From assembly GCF_049568105.1 (NCBI RefSeq), contig NZ_CP145335.1, positions 1,550,001 through 1,614,000 of the forward strand: DNA of 64,000 nucleotides, given 5' to 3'. The DNA comes from Salinisphaera sp049568105. GTDB lineage: Bacteria > Pseudomonadota > Gammaproteobacteria > Nevskiales > Salinisphaeraceae. Each line of letters begins with the position of its first letter. Position 1 is the stretch's first letter. Below are positions 9,301 to 17,612 of this stretch, one piece after another. Both the position numbers and the translations under genes were made by a program. The notes beneath the pieces were generated by a model. It was given only the letters and a program-made list of their open reading frames with translations. It made no database searches and was not told the origin of the DNA.

Positions 9301-11143
9301 AATTCGGCTGGTGGCGGCCTTCAACCACCTGCATATCTTTATCGACCCGGATCCGGATATCGCTGCCAGCTATGCCGAACGGCGGCGGCTGTTCACGGGC
9401 CCGGCCTCGAGCTGGCGCGATTACGACGAGCGCCTGATCGCGCGCGGCGGCGGGGTCTTCGATCGAACCAGCAAGACCATCGAACTGTCCGACGAGGCCC
9501 GCGCCGCGCTGGGCATCGAAGCACGCCGTCTGGCGCCGGACAGCCTGATCAACGCCATTCTCAAGGCGCCGGTCGATCTGCTCTGGAACGGCGGCATCGG
9601 CACCTACGTTAAGGCCGCGACCGAATCGCATGCCGAAGTCGGCGATCGAGCCAACGACGGCCTGCGGGTCGACGGTCGAGAATTGCGGGCCAATGTCGTG
9701 GGCGAGGGCGGCAACCTGGGGCTGACCCAGGCCGGCCGGATCGAATTCGCGCTCAATGGTGGCCGCCTGAATACCGATGCCATCGACAATTCCGGCGGCG
9801 TGGATTCCTCCGACCTGGAAGTCAATATCAAGATCGCGCTCGGCACGGTGGAAGCCGACGGCCGGCTCGATCGCGAGGCCCGTAATACATTGCTGGCCGA
9901 GATGACGCCGTCGGTGATCGAACTGGTGTTGCGCACCAACTATCTGCAGACCCAGCAAATCAGCCTGATGGAGGCCGAAGGCTTGGCGCATTTCGACGAG
10001 CAGGTCAGCTTCATGCGGGCCTTGGAACGCGATGGCCGGCTGGATCGGCGCCTCGAAGGGCTGCCGGACGACGAGACCATCGAAACTCGGCGCCGCGAGC
10101 GGGCCGGTCTGACACGCCCGGAACTCGCCGTCCTGATTTCCTACAACAAGATCACGCTATCCGCGGCTGCGCTCGAAGGCGGGCTGGCCGACGATCCGTG
10201 GCTCGAGCAATGGCTGACCGACGGCTTCCCGCCGCGCCTGGTCGAGCGTTTCCCGCAGGCCGTCACTGAGCATCGCCTCAAGCGCGAACTGATCGCCACG
10301 CTGGTGACCAATCAGATGGTCGATCGGCTCGGTATCGCCACGGCCCATCGGTTGCCGGTCGGTTTCAGCTCGCGTATGGAAGCCGCGGTACGGGGCTATG
10401 TGCTGGCCGAAGGCTGGCTGGGCGGTGAGTCATTGTTCAATGCCGTCGAGGCGTTGGATAACGTGATCCCGGCGGCCGAGCAGTATCGTGCCCATGAGAT
10501 CGTGAGCGGGCTGCTCAAGCACGCCATGAAATGGTGGCTGAGCGCGACCGATACCGGGCGCGATCTGACCGAGCTGATGACCCGTTATCAGGACGGTGCA
10601 CGTCGGCTGCTGACTCATCTGGCCGATCATCTGGTCGGCACCTATGCCCAGCGCTGGGAGGCGACCTGTGCCGACTGGGAAGCGGTCGGCATGGAAGAGG
10701 CGCTGGCGATGCGCCTGGCCTGTGCGGATGTCGGCGGCGGCATCATGGACGTGGTTTCGCTGGCCGAGCAGCGCGGTCGCGCGGTCGAGGATGTGGCCGA
10801 TATCTACTATCGTCTCGGCGATGCGCTCGGCGTGCCGTGGCTGCAGGAGGCGATCCATCAGTTGCCTGCTAACGGCCGTTGGCAGGATTTGGCCCGTACC
10901 AGTCTGCGCAGCGACAGCTATCTGATCCATCAACGCTTGGTCGATCAGGTGTTGCAGTTGGACAGCGATGATCCGCTGGCCGATTGGTGCGCCTCGCGCG
11001 AGCATACGATCGCTTTCGTCAGCGCGCGGCTGGCTGAGCTGCAGGCGATCGAACAACCGGCCCACGAGCATTTGACCGTAGCGGTGCGCGATCTGGCGCG
11101 TCTGGGCCAGCCGGGCCCGGCGAGTTTGGGCGGGGCTGCCTAG
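6350..11143 (+). CDS. gdhB: NAD-specific glutamate dehydrogenase, large (180-kDa) type
   Basis: 1597 aa, matching the L-GDH180 class (about 1600 aa). It deaminates glutamate to 2-oxoglutarate with NAD, a catabolic step in the cytosol. The catalytic core (roughly residues 780-1250) has RGGLRWSDRREDFRTEV, the glutamate-binding VPVGAKGGFVLK, ADKGTATFSDIAN, and the nucleotide-binding VVAIGDMGGDVFGNGML. Long N-terminal ACT-like segments and a helical C-terminal extension are typical of allosterically controlled family members. ATG 6350 gives the usual N-terminus. The stop TAG at 11141-11143 overlaps the stop of the converging glycosyltransferase gene (shared CTAG). Confidence 0.96.
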   Translation: MNSQTAAVISEVRACVGEDSTLNRPELMTAFVETCLAGVPAEALRVRSVARLYDALRHHFDQLAAPRSRGEDRVMLDPIDSADGDCDLALLTVTDDMAFLVDTVSLAVRETGAEIDWMMHPVVRAKRDGQGELTHIGPAGADGPAGDEESLIRIEFAAPAGLDGAALIERVQTSLSDLARVVADWHPMRRRLQAVISELDQAAGGVDRDERAETQAFISWLADDHFTLLGYRCRAIESDEHGADMMVDVANTSLGLLREDRPELDPDGYVAPAGVLDEYTQSPRLLVITKANQHSWIHHSETMDVIAIKRLDATGNVVGVHRFLGLFSGDAYRASPRDIPMLRQKISHVMARAALRPRSHAAKSLRYILETFPRDELFQTGEDELFDTVIGVLNMRETEPLRLFLRRDRYRRFYSAIVYVPRERYTVALRRQIRAELERHLVGECQDVDADFLRGAVVRLHYQIATDETVDNVDVRTIEQALITVTRAWPDRVAASAREAGVSLPAYAHAFDAAYRERFDAPTAVVDARLLAELDAESLPVLRALPPEGDLLTLKLYGGGTELPLSRVLPVFEHFGLSVLTQHPYEVARAGQPKQWIHEFQARHEHSESLVEPGCRDNLAAAFADIMAGSAEDDSLSRLIIDAGFSPRQVVLVRTITRYLLQTELPFSPAYVGDRLAEHAGLVASLIDLFEARFDPDRARSASGDAQACSAIETALDDVASLDADRVLRAFYGVVTATLRTNYFQRDEAGLLKAHVSIKLDSSALVELPQPRPWVETFVYAPSVEGIHLRGGPVARGGLRWSDRREDFRTEVLGLMKAQMVKNAVIVPVGAKGGFVLKNTPAGETREARQARGISAYKVFIRGLLDITDNRVGSEVVTPERVVARDSDDPYLVVAADKGTATFSDIANALSAEYGFWLDDAFASGGSAGYDHKAMGITARGAWEGVKRHFRELGRDVQTEPFSVVAIGDMGGDVFGNGMLASEQIRLVAAFNHLHIFIDPDPDIAASYAERRRLFTGPASSWRDYDERLIARGGGVFDRTSKTIELSDEARAALGIEARRLAPDSLINAILKAPVDLLWNGGIGTYVKAATESHAEVGDRANDGLRVDGRELRANVVGEGGNLGLTQAGRIEFALNGGRLNTDAIDNSGGVDSSDLEVNIKIALGTVEADGRLDREARNTLLAEMTPSVIELVLRTNYLQTQQISLMEAEGLAHFDEQVSFMRALERDGRLDRRLEGLPDDETIETRRRERAGLTRPELAVLISYNKITLSAAALEGGLADDPWLEQWLTDGFPPRLVERFPQAVTEHRLKRELIATLVTNQMVDRLGIATAHRLPVGFSSRMEAAVRGYVLAEGWLGGESLFNAVEALDNVIPAAEQYRAHEIVSGLLKHAMKWWLSATDTGRDLTELMTRYQDGARRLLTHLADHLVGTYAQRWEATCADWEAVGMEEALAMRLACADVGGGIMDVVSLAEQRGRAVEDVADIYYRLGDALGVPWLQEAIHQLPANGRWQDLARTSLRSDSYLIHQRLVDQVLQLDSDDPLADWCASREHTIAFVSARLAELQAIEQPAHEHLTVAVRDLARLGQPGPASLGGAA

Positions 11144-12669
11144 CCGCCGCTCGCGTGGAGCCTGCGCTCGGCGTCGGCGCCAGTCTCTATAGGTGCTGGC
11201 GCCGGCCGGCGAGCCTGCCACCAGCCGAGCAGTCGAGCGGCGCCGATGGTCAACAAAATGCAGATCATCGGATTGATCGAGAAGCGAAACCGCTGGTTTT
11301 CGTCGATTTCCAACGCGTTGCCGATCACGCTGACGTACATGACGTTCAGCCAGACAAAGATCAGGGTGGCATCGGACGCCGACAGCCGACGCCGCCAGAG
11401 CGCTCTGACCAGTACCGCCAGGCCGAACAGCACCGCCAGCACATAACCGATGGCGATGAAGATGCCGATGGTGCCGGGCTTCAGATCGAAGCGGGGGTTG
11501 TCGGGATAGACTGGCTGGCCCCCGACGATCCGGGCATACCAGCGCGCCCAGGGTTCGATGGCCCGGCGGTTGTCCTTGAGAAACGGATAGTCGCTGGCCG
11601 GGCGCCAGAACATCAGCCAGGCGGTGCCCATTGCATTGAAATAGACTGAAGGGTGGGTACGAATTGCTACCAAGGCATCGTGCCGGTACATCCGGGATAT
11701 CTCGGCGTAGGGCAGATAGTTGAAATTGATGTGATCGGTGCTTTTGCGCTTGTAATCGAGCACGGCGATGCCGGTATACGGGCGTTCGACAACCGTGCCT
11801 TCATAGGATTCGGGGATGTCGTAGGCTTTGTCGTCGAGTGCCAGTGGCGTCATGCGCCCCTCGGCGACCAACCGGCTGCGCTCGTCGGCGTCGAGTTCCA
11901 GAGTGGTCAGCTTGGCCAGGCTCATGCCCATCCAGTCCGAGGTCGAGAACTCGCCGATCACGGCATAGTTTTTGGCATAGAGCGCCACGATCAAGACCAA
12001 CGGCACGGCGGCCGCCAGCAGCACCGCGCGCCGATGGCCTGGTAATACCAGCGCCAAAAAACCGGCTAGCACGAGAAACCACTGGATTTGGAACATCGAG
12101 CGGGTATAGATCAGCACTGCCATAGCCATGAACAGCGCCAGAGCGCGCCCGGGCGTGAACGCGCGCATGCACCCGTCGAATAGCCAGACGATCAGCCCGA
12201 GCAGGGCGATCACAGGCAATGTGTAGTACGGCAGGCTTTCGTAGAGAATCAGCGCTGGCGAGCACATGAACAGGCCGGCGACTGCAGCAGCTGCAGCCAC
12301 GCCGGCGCCGAGCCGGCGCAGCACGGCATAGAGCAGCAGTACGGTCGCCAAGGCACAGCCGGCGAAAATAACGCGAAACAAGGCCGCAGTCGCGAAATCG
12401 CCGCCCCCGGTCAGTGCCGACAGTTTGACCACCACGCCGAGCAACAGGTTGTACAGCGGTGGTTGGCCCGGCATGTAGAACAGACTTTCGAGCAGATCGT
12501 GGCGCAGCAGCACCGGGTCGAGAATCTGCCAGGAGGTCGCCATTGGCGCCAGGTCGAAACGCACGCCGGCCATATAGGCCAGCGCGCGACTCAAGATATA
12601 GGCCGCGACCAGCCCGCCGATCGCCCAGCGATCACGGCCAAGGCCCGGGGCACGGCCGGCCCGTGTCAT
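11140..12669 (-). CDS. Polytopic GT-C-like glycosyltransferase of the arabinose-lipid operon
   Basis: 509 aa with about ten membrane segments. An early periplasmic loop carries an acidic residue (VRFDLAP, near residue 40), and the C-terminal stretch has E-N-Q-R-F-R-F followed by a hydrophobic segment, as in GT39/ArnT-type GT-C enzymes that use polyprenyl-phosphate sugars outside the inner membrane. It is the last gene of the minus-strand operon. ATG at 12669 overlaps the TGA of the reductase gene as ATGA, so I prefer this start to an upstream one at 12732. From the neighbours, it may transfer arabinofuranose from the lipid carrier to a pilin, a glycan or another acceptor. The acceptor is unknown and the enzyme family assignment is by topology and a few residues. 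Confidence 0.72.
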   Translation of the reverse strand: MTRAGRAPGLGRDRWAIGGLVAAYILSRALAYMAGVRFDLAPMATSWQILDPVLLRHDLLESLFYMPGQPPLYNLLLGVVVKLSALTGGGDFATAALFRVIFAGCALATVLLLYAVLRRLGAGVAAAAAVAGLFMCSPALILYESLPYYTLPVIALLGLIVWLFDGCMRAFTPGRALALFMAMAVLIYTRSMFQIQWFLVLAGFLALVLPGHRRAVLLAAAVPLVLIVALYAKNYAVIGEFSTSDWMGMSLAKLTTLELDADERSRLVAEGRMTPLALDDKAYDIPESYEGTVVERPYTGIAVLDYKRKSTDHINFNYLPYAEISRMYRHDALVAIRTHPSVYFNAMGTAWLMFWRPASDYPFLKDNRRAIEPWARWYARIVGGQPVYPDNPRFDLKPGTIGIFIAIGYVLAVLFGLAVLVRALWRRRLSASDATLIFVWLNVMYVSVIGNALEIDENQRFRFSINPMICILLTIGAARLLGWWQARRPAPAPIETGADAERRLHASGG

Positions 12670-13403
12670 AGCTGGGTACGGTGGAAAATCGATCGCGGCA
12701 CGGATCGGATGATGGCCATGATGTAGCGCCATACGCCCGGCGTGTAGAGGACATCCTTGGGCTTGTCCATAGCCTTGTAGATATCGCCGCCGACCTTGTC
12801 GGCGCTGGCGAACAGAGGCCCCTTGGGGATATCGGCGGTCATCGGCGTATCGACCAGCCCTGGGCGGATCGTGAGCACCTTGACGCCCGAGCCGTGCAAC
12901 CGGTGGCGTAGGCCGTCGAGAAAGGCGTTGACGCCGGCCTTGGCGCTGCCATAGACATAATTGCTGGCCCGGCCGCGATCGCCAGCCACCGAGGAAATCA
13001 CCGCGATCAAGCCTGAGCCTTGGGCTTCCATCCGATTAGCCAGATCGGTGACCAGCGCGATCACGCTCAGTGCATTGGTTTGCCAAGCGGCCACGGCAGC
13101 CTTCGGATCGGCGGCGCATTCGGCCTGGTCGGGCAGGGTGCCGTAGGCGATCAGCACCGCATCGATGCCACCGAGGTCGGCCATGGCGGCATCCAGCATC
13201 GGGCCGTGGGCCTCGAAATCGTCGGCGTCCATGGCATAGGGCGTGGCATGGGCAGCACCGCGTACCGATAGATCGCTGGCGACCGGATCGAGCTTGTCGT
13301 GGCTGCGGGCAACCAGAAACAGGGCATCGCCGCGTTCGGCAAAACGACGGGCTGCGGCTTCGGCGATCGCCGAGGTCGCGCCTACGATCAAAATTCGGTT
13401 CAT
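12666..13403 (-). CDS. dprE2: Short-chain reductase, DprE2-like (decaprenylphosphoryl-2-keto-ribose reductase)
   Basis: 245 aa SDR. The NAD(P)-binding loop is GATSAIAEA (residues 8-16). The catalytic Ser lies in VISSVAGDRGRASNYVYG and the Y-x-x-x-K follows in YGSAKAG. The segment S-V-A-G-D-R-G-R-x-S-N-Y-V-Y-G is close to mycobacterial DprE2. With DprE1, the pair epimerises C2 of polyprenylphosphoryl-ribose to give the arabinose form; DprE2 does the reduction step. ATG 13403 overlaps the oxidase stop (TCAT at 13400-13403 on the plus strand), and its own TGA overlaps the next ATG. Translational coupling is therefore likely in both directions. Confidence 0.85.
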   Translation of the reverse strand: MNRILIVGATSAIAEAAARRFAERGDALFLVARSHDKLDPVASDLSVRGAAHATPYAMDADDFEAHGPMLDAAMADLGGIDAVLIAYGTLPDQAECAADPKAAVAAWQTNALSVIALVTDLANRMEAQGSGLIAVISSVAGDRGRASNYVYGSAKAGVNAFLDGLRHRLHGSGVKVLTIRPGLVDTPMTADIPKGPLFASADKVGGDIYKAMDKPKDVLYTPGVWRYIMAIIRSVPRSIFHRTQL

Positions 13404-14725
13404 TGCTTGTCCCCCATTACGCGGCGCCAGAAGTTCGAGGAAAACGCCGGGTCGACGTATTCGGAAAACTCTGGCCACCGGGGAAAATATTGTTGGAAGG
13501 CCGCGGCCGACATGCGCGCGTCCTTGGCGGGATAGACCGCGCCCCCGGCGGCCATGACCACTTCATCGAGCGAGTCCAGCAGCCGGCGGGTCGCCTCGCC
13601 GCGATTGGGAAAATCCAGCGCCAGGGTCGCGCCGGGCCGCGGAAACGACAGCATGCCGGGCGAGGGCACATCGCCGAACACTTTGAGCACGGATAGAAAC
13701 GAACCGGCATCCGCGGCGGCGATGCGTTCGAGCAGTTCGGCGATCGCAGCCTGGGCATCGCCTGGGGGCACCACGCATTGATACTGGAAAAAACCGCGTG
13801 GCCCATAGGCCCGGTTCCAGTTACGGATGCCGTCCAGCGGATAGAAATAGGGCTGGTAATGCTGCAACGCCCGGAACCGCTGGCGGCGTTTACGGTGGAA
13901 ATACAGAGTGTTGAGCGGCGTCAGCGTGGCCCGGTTCATCAACGAAAACGGCGGCGTAAGCGCGAAATTCGGGCCCGGTTTGGGGCCTGCCGTATTCGGC
14001 TGGCCCATAGCCGGCGCATGATTGGCGCGCATGAACCAGCCGCGGCCGAGACGCGCGCCGCGGGCGCTGCAATCGACCCAGGCAACGGTGTATTCGTAGT
14101 CGCTCTCCGACGCTTCGGACAACTCGAAAAAGCGCGCCAAATTATCGAAGCGGTGGGTGTCGACATCCATGAACGGGCCGCCGATACGCTTTAAGCAGAA
14201 ACGTATGCGGGTGATCAGCCCAGTCAAGCCGAGGCCGCCGATGGTCGCGGCAAACAGTTTCGGGTTGGACTGTCGGCTGCAAGTGCGGGTGAGGCCGTCG
14301 CTGGTGGTGATATCGAAATCCAACACGTGCCGGCCGAAGCTGCCGGCGACATGATGATTCTTGCCGTGTACGTCGTTGGCGATGGCGCCGCCGACGGTCA
14401 CGTACTGGGTACCGGGGGTGACCGGCACGAACCAACCCTGCGGTACGGCGATACGCAGGATATCGGCCAGCAGCACGCCGGGCTCGCATTCGAGCACGCC
14501 GTGCTCGACATCGAAGGCCAACAGATGATCCAGGCTGCGGGTATCCACCAGCAGCCCATCGTTGTTGAGCGGTGAATCGCCGTAGCTGCGGCCGTTGCCG
14601 TAAGGCAGCATGGCGTGCTCGGCGTCAGCTGGCAACGGCGCACGCCCGCTGGTCGGGCGGATGACTTGGGCCGGCGTGCTGGTCGGCAGTCGGCCCCAGG
14701 AGGGATGGCTGGGCGCTGCAGTCAT
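13400..14725 (-). CDS. dprE1: FAD-dependent oxidase, DprE1-like (polyprenylphosphoryl-ribose 2-oxidase)
   Basis: 441 aa. VAO-type FAD-binding domain: LPYGNGRSYGD (residues 40-50), PGTQYVTVGGAIANDVHGKNHH (its HGKNHH at 120-125, with the His/Lys region that binds FAD in DprE1) and AGSFGRHVLDF. The substrate domain has GFFQYQCVVP (Tyr315 matching Tyr314 of M. tuberculosis DprE1) and VLKVFGDVPSPGMLSFP. The position matching Cys387, the residue attacked by benzothiazinones, is Ala369 (TLALDFP). It oxidises C2 of the lipid-linked ribose. ATG 14725 overlaps the UbiA-fusion stop as ATGA. Confidence 0.9.
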   Translation of the reverse strand: MTAAPSHPSWGRLPTSTPAQVIRPTSGRAPLPADAEHAMLPYGNGRSYGDSPLNNDGLLVDTRSLDHLLAFDVEHGVLECEPGVLLADILRIAVPQGWFVPVTPGTQYVTVGGAIANDVHGKNHHVAGSFGRHVLDFDITTSDGLTRTCSRQSNPKLFAATIGGLGLTGLITRIRFCLKRIGGPFMDVDTHRFDNLARFFELSEASESDYEYTVAWVDCSARGARLGRGWFMRANHAPAMGQPNTAGPKPGPNFALTPPFSLMNRATLTPLNTLYFHRKRRQRFRALQHYQPYFYPLDGIRNWNRAYGPRGFFQYQCVVPPGDAQAAIAELLERIAAADAGSFLSVLKVFGDVPSPGMLSFPRPGATLALDFPNRGEATRRLLDSLDEVVMAAGGAVYPAKDARMSAAAFQQYFPRWPEFSEYVDPAFSSNFWRRVMGDKQ

Positions 14726-16146
14726 AGCGCGGCGATCATGATCAAGGCGCCCATGACCATACACACACGACTGCCGTTATCACGGGCAGCGAATACGATC
14801 GGATCGTCGCTCATCTGGCCACGCATCGTGACCAGCCAGATTCGGCTGATCCAATACAGCACGACCGGACACAGCAGCCAGATCCAGTTGGGGTGGCTGT
14901 AATACCGCGTGACATCCGGGCTGTTGATGTACAGCGCCAGAATGACCACGCTCGTATAGCCTGCCGCCGTGCCGAGGCTGCGTAGGGCATCGAGATCGCT
15001 GCTGGCATAGCCTCGCCCACCGGCGCTGGATTCACCGCTTTGCATCAGAAACAGCTCGGCACAGCGCTTGGCCATCGCTAGGCTCAGAAACAGCGACATC
15101 GAAAGTGCCAGCAGCCAGAACGACAGCGGGATGCCGGTCGCGGCACCGCCGGCGATCAGGCGCAGGGTATACAGCCCGGCCAGGGTGAGCACATCGACCA
15201 GCGCCAGCCGTTTCAGGCCCATCGAATAAGCCAGGGTGGCGATGTAGTAGATGGCCAGTACGGTACCGAACAGCGGCGGCAGGAACAGCGCGATCACGAC
15301 CGCGATCAGAATCAGGATCGGGATCGCCAGCACGCCCTGGGCAACCGGCAGCGTGCCGCTGGCGAACGGGCGCCGGCGCTTGTTCGGATGCCGTCGGTCG
15401 TCGCCCAGGTCGAGCAGATCGTTGAGCAGGTAGACGCTGGAAGCCAGTGCCCCGTAGGCTAGAAACGCCATACAGGCGGCCAATACCTTGGAGCCATCCA
15501 GCAGTTCGTGGCTGGCCAGCAACGGCACGAAAATCAGGATGTTTTTCGACCACTGATACAGGCGCATCGCCTTGACCCAGGTTCGCAGGCCGCCCGGCTG
15601 GCGCGGAATGCGATGCCCGACCGTAGTCTGGCTGCTGGCCCAGCGATCGGTGCCCGGGCTTGCGCTGACCAGCACCGACTGGCGGGAGCCGGCCCAGATC
15701 GGTCGGTCCTTGTCGTGGTCGGCGGCATAGTCAAACGGCGTGTCGCCCAGCAATTCACGGATTGCATCGAGCTTGTTCTGGCCCGACAGATTGATCTGGT
15801 TGTCGCTGGCCAGCACGTCGTCGAACAGATTCAGATGTTCGGCGACCTGATGGGCATAGCGCTGGTTGGCCGCCGTTGCCAGTATGATTCGCCGGCCGCG
15901 TCGCTTTTCGGCGCCCAGATAATCTAAGAGTTCGTGGTTGTAGGGCAGATGTTCGACATCCAGATCGGCGCGCGAGGCGATTTCGCTTTTCAGCGTGGCC
16001 TTGCCGTGCCGATACCAGCCCGGCATCCGGAGCAGCTTGTGGGGCTGCTCGCGGACCAGCACGAATGCCGATTCGATCAGGAGGTCGGTATGGACGAGAG
16101 TGCCGTCGAGGTCCACAACGAGTGCGACGTCGCGCTCATCGTTCAT
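14722..16146 (-). CDS. HAD phosphatase-UbiA fusion, polyprenyl-phosphate phosphoribosyltransferase
   Basis: 474 aa, two domains. Residues 1-165 form a HAD phosphatase: DLDGTL with Asp12 and Asp14, ATAAN near 90, Lys125 and an acidic DHDKD near 143-147. Residues 190-474 form a UbiA prenyltransferase with about eight membrane segments, the Asp-rich motif NDLLDLGDD (242-250) and RRPFASG (258-264). UbiA members of this type (M. tuberculosis Rv3806c) move 5-phosphoribose from PRPP to decaprenyl phosphate. The fused HAD is well placed to remove the 5-phosphate, which in mycobacteria is assigned to a separate protein. Product then goes to the DprE1/DprE2 pair downstream. ATG 16146 overlaps the previous stop as ATGA. 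Confidence 0.88.
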   Translation of the reverse strand: MNDERDVALVVDLDGTLVHTDLLIESAFVLVREQPHKLLRMPGWYRHGKATLKSEIASRADLDVEHLPYNHELLDYLGAEKRRGRRIILATAANQRYAHQVAEHLNLFDDVLASDNQINLSGQNKLDAIRELLGDTPFDYAADHDKDRPIWAGSRQSVLVSASPGTDRWASSQTTVGHRIPRQPGGLRTWVKAMRLYQWSKNILIFVPLLASHELLDGSKVLAACMAFLAYGALASSVYLLNDLLDLGDDRRHPNKRRRPFASGTLPVAQGVLAIPILILIAVVIALFLPPLFGTVLAIYYIATLAYSMGLKRLALVDVLTLAGLYTLRLIAGGAATGIPLSFWLLALSMSLFLSLAMAKRCAELFLMQSGESSAGGRGYASSDLDALRSLGTAAGYTSVVILALYINSPDVTRYYSHPNWIWLLCPVVLYWISRIWLVTMRGQMSDDPIVFAARDNGSRVCMVMGALIMIAAL

Positions 16147-17138
16147 GTGATATGCCCTTGTTGTGTATCAGATTGTGGTTGGCGGCGGCGTTCCAGTTCC
16201 AGACCGCCCAGACAAATCAGGCCTAGAACCACGGCCAGCCAGAGCGTTGCGATGCGCGCGATCAGGGTCACGCTGAGTGCCGCCCCTGCGGCTACGCCCG
16301 AGAGTTTGAGTAGCAGCGTCATCGCAGCCTCGGTGCTGCCCAGGCCGCCAGGCAGAAACGACAGCGCACCGATCAGCATGCTGGTGGCATAAATGCCGAT
16401 CGCCAGCGTCAGCGCGACATCCAGCCCGAGCCGTTCGGCGATCAGATATACGGAAACACCTTCGGCAGCCCAGGCCACGCAGCCGATCGCCAGGCCACTG
16501 ACCAGCGGCTTCCATGAAAGCAGCACGAAGGCACGTTCCCAGGCATGCACAGCGACCTGCAGTACCCGGCCGACCAGGTTTTGGGGCTGCTCGACGCGTT
16601 TCTGTGCGGCCTTGAGCAGAGTTCGGTTATGCATGATCGCCAACAGGCCGACGATGACCGCCAGCGGCGCGGCGATCCAATAGACATAGCCGGTGAACGA
16701 CAGCACCGCCAGCAGCGACAACACCAGGATCGACAGCAGATCCAACAGTCGTTCGGCGAACAGGGCGGCCACGGTATGAGCATAGGGCACGTTGCGACGC
16801 GCCAGATACACCGCACGAACGCCTTCGCCGGCTTTGCCCGGGGTTGTCGTCAGCGCAAAGCCAGAGACATAAATCAGCGCATGCCGAATTAGGGGCAGCC
16901 GATGCCCAAGCCAGCGTAAATAACCGTGCCAGCGCAGAAACCGCAGCGCGTAGTTAAATAGCGATAGCCCGCAGATCGCCATCCAGCCGAGCCAGTCGAG
17001 CCGCTGCATGGCCGCCCAGGTACGGGCGCCGTCGATGCCGGCAACCAGCGTGAAATACAACAGGGCCGCGATCAGCAGCGAAACGATAACCGTAGTCAGG
17101 CGCGGCAAGACTTCACCCGAAGTGTCAAATGCAAACAA
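16143..17138 (-). CDS. Flippase-like membrane protein (LPG-synthase TM domain family)
   Basis: 331 aa with about eight membrane segments and no soluble catalytic domain. It resembles the stand-alone membrane domain of lysylphosphatidylglycerol synthases/YbhN (LPG_synthase_TM): GFALTTTPGKAGEGVRAVYL (residues about 92-111), AALFAERLLDLLSIL, and FLPGGLGSTEAAMTLLL near the C-terminus. As the first gene of the operon it is a candidate for moving polyprenyl-phosphoryl-arabinose across the inner membrane; this is inference from position and family. No ATG lies near the N-terminus. TTG at 17138 or a second TTG ten codons in (preceded by GGTGAAG) would serve. Confidence 0.75.
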   Translation of the reverse strand: MFAFDTSGEVLPRLTTVIVSLLIAALLYFTLVAGIDGARTWAAMQRLDWLGWMAICGLSLFNYALRFLRWHGYLRWLGHRLPLIRHALIYVSGFALTTTPGKAGEGVRAVYLARRNVPYAHTVAALFAERLLDLLSILVLSLLAVLSFTGYVYWIAAPLAVIVGLLAIMHNRTLLKAAQKRVEQPQNLVGRVLQVAVHAWERAFVLLSWKPLVSGLAIGCVAWAAEGVSVYLIAERLGLDVALTLAIGIYATSMLIGALSFLPGGLGSTEAAMTLLLKLSGVAAGAALSVTLIARIATLWLAVVLGLICLGGLELERRRQPQSDTQQGHIT

Positions 17139-17612
17139 CGGCCGCGGAAGATAGGCCTCCGGGCCTGTTCAGTGTATCGATAAATGCCGGGCATACGACA
17201 ATCCGGCATACCACGGGCCCGAGTGCTCGAGCGTAGCCTAGGCTTTTGCCGCGCATAGCAGTGAACGACGGTTTGCATAGGACAGGGCTGTGCCTCGAGC
17301 GTCGGGATAACCCAGGCAAGGCTTGCGTTTCATGCCTGTCTGCAAGGTGAATAGGCGTAGCTCGGAGAGTGGGCCAGGACTGTCGTCAAGGCCCGATCGA
17401 ATCAGGAATCCCGGCTGCCGTGCGCGGCTGTATAGGTGCAGCATCAAGCCAGGTTCGGCAAGACCAAGCAACCCAACACTGGCCGGATATCGAGCATGGC
17501 GCATCGTGCCACGTATCTGGCTTCGCTGTGCTTGGCGCGAGCAGCACAGCTTGCAGCCCGCGATCCGCAGGGCCGATCGGTGGCCGCGCAAGCGCCGCGA
17601 GGCCGACTGCGC
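17139..17612 (-). other. Gene-free stretch upstream of the arabinose-lipid operon
   Basis: 474 bp between the operon start and the end of the acyl-CoA ligase gene, which is on the same strand. I see no convincing gene or RNA. It should hold the operon promoter and the ligase terminator, but neither has a clear consensus shape. Confidence 0.55.
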
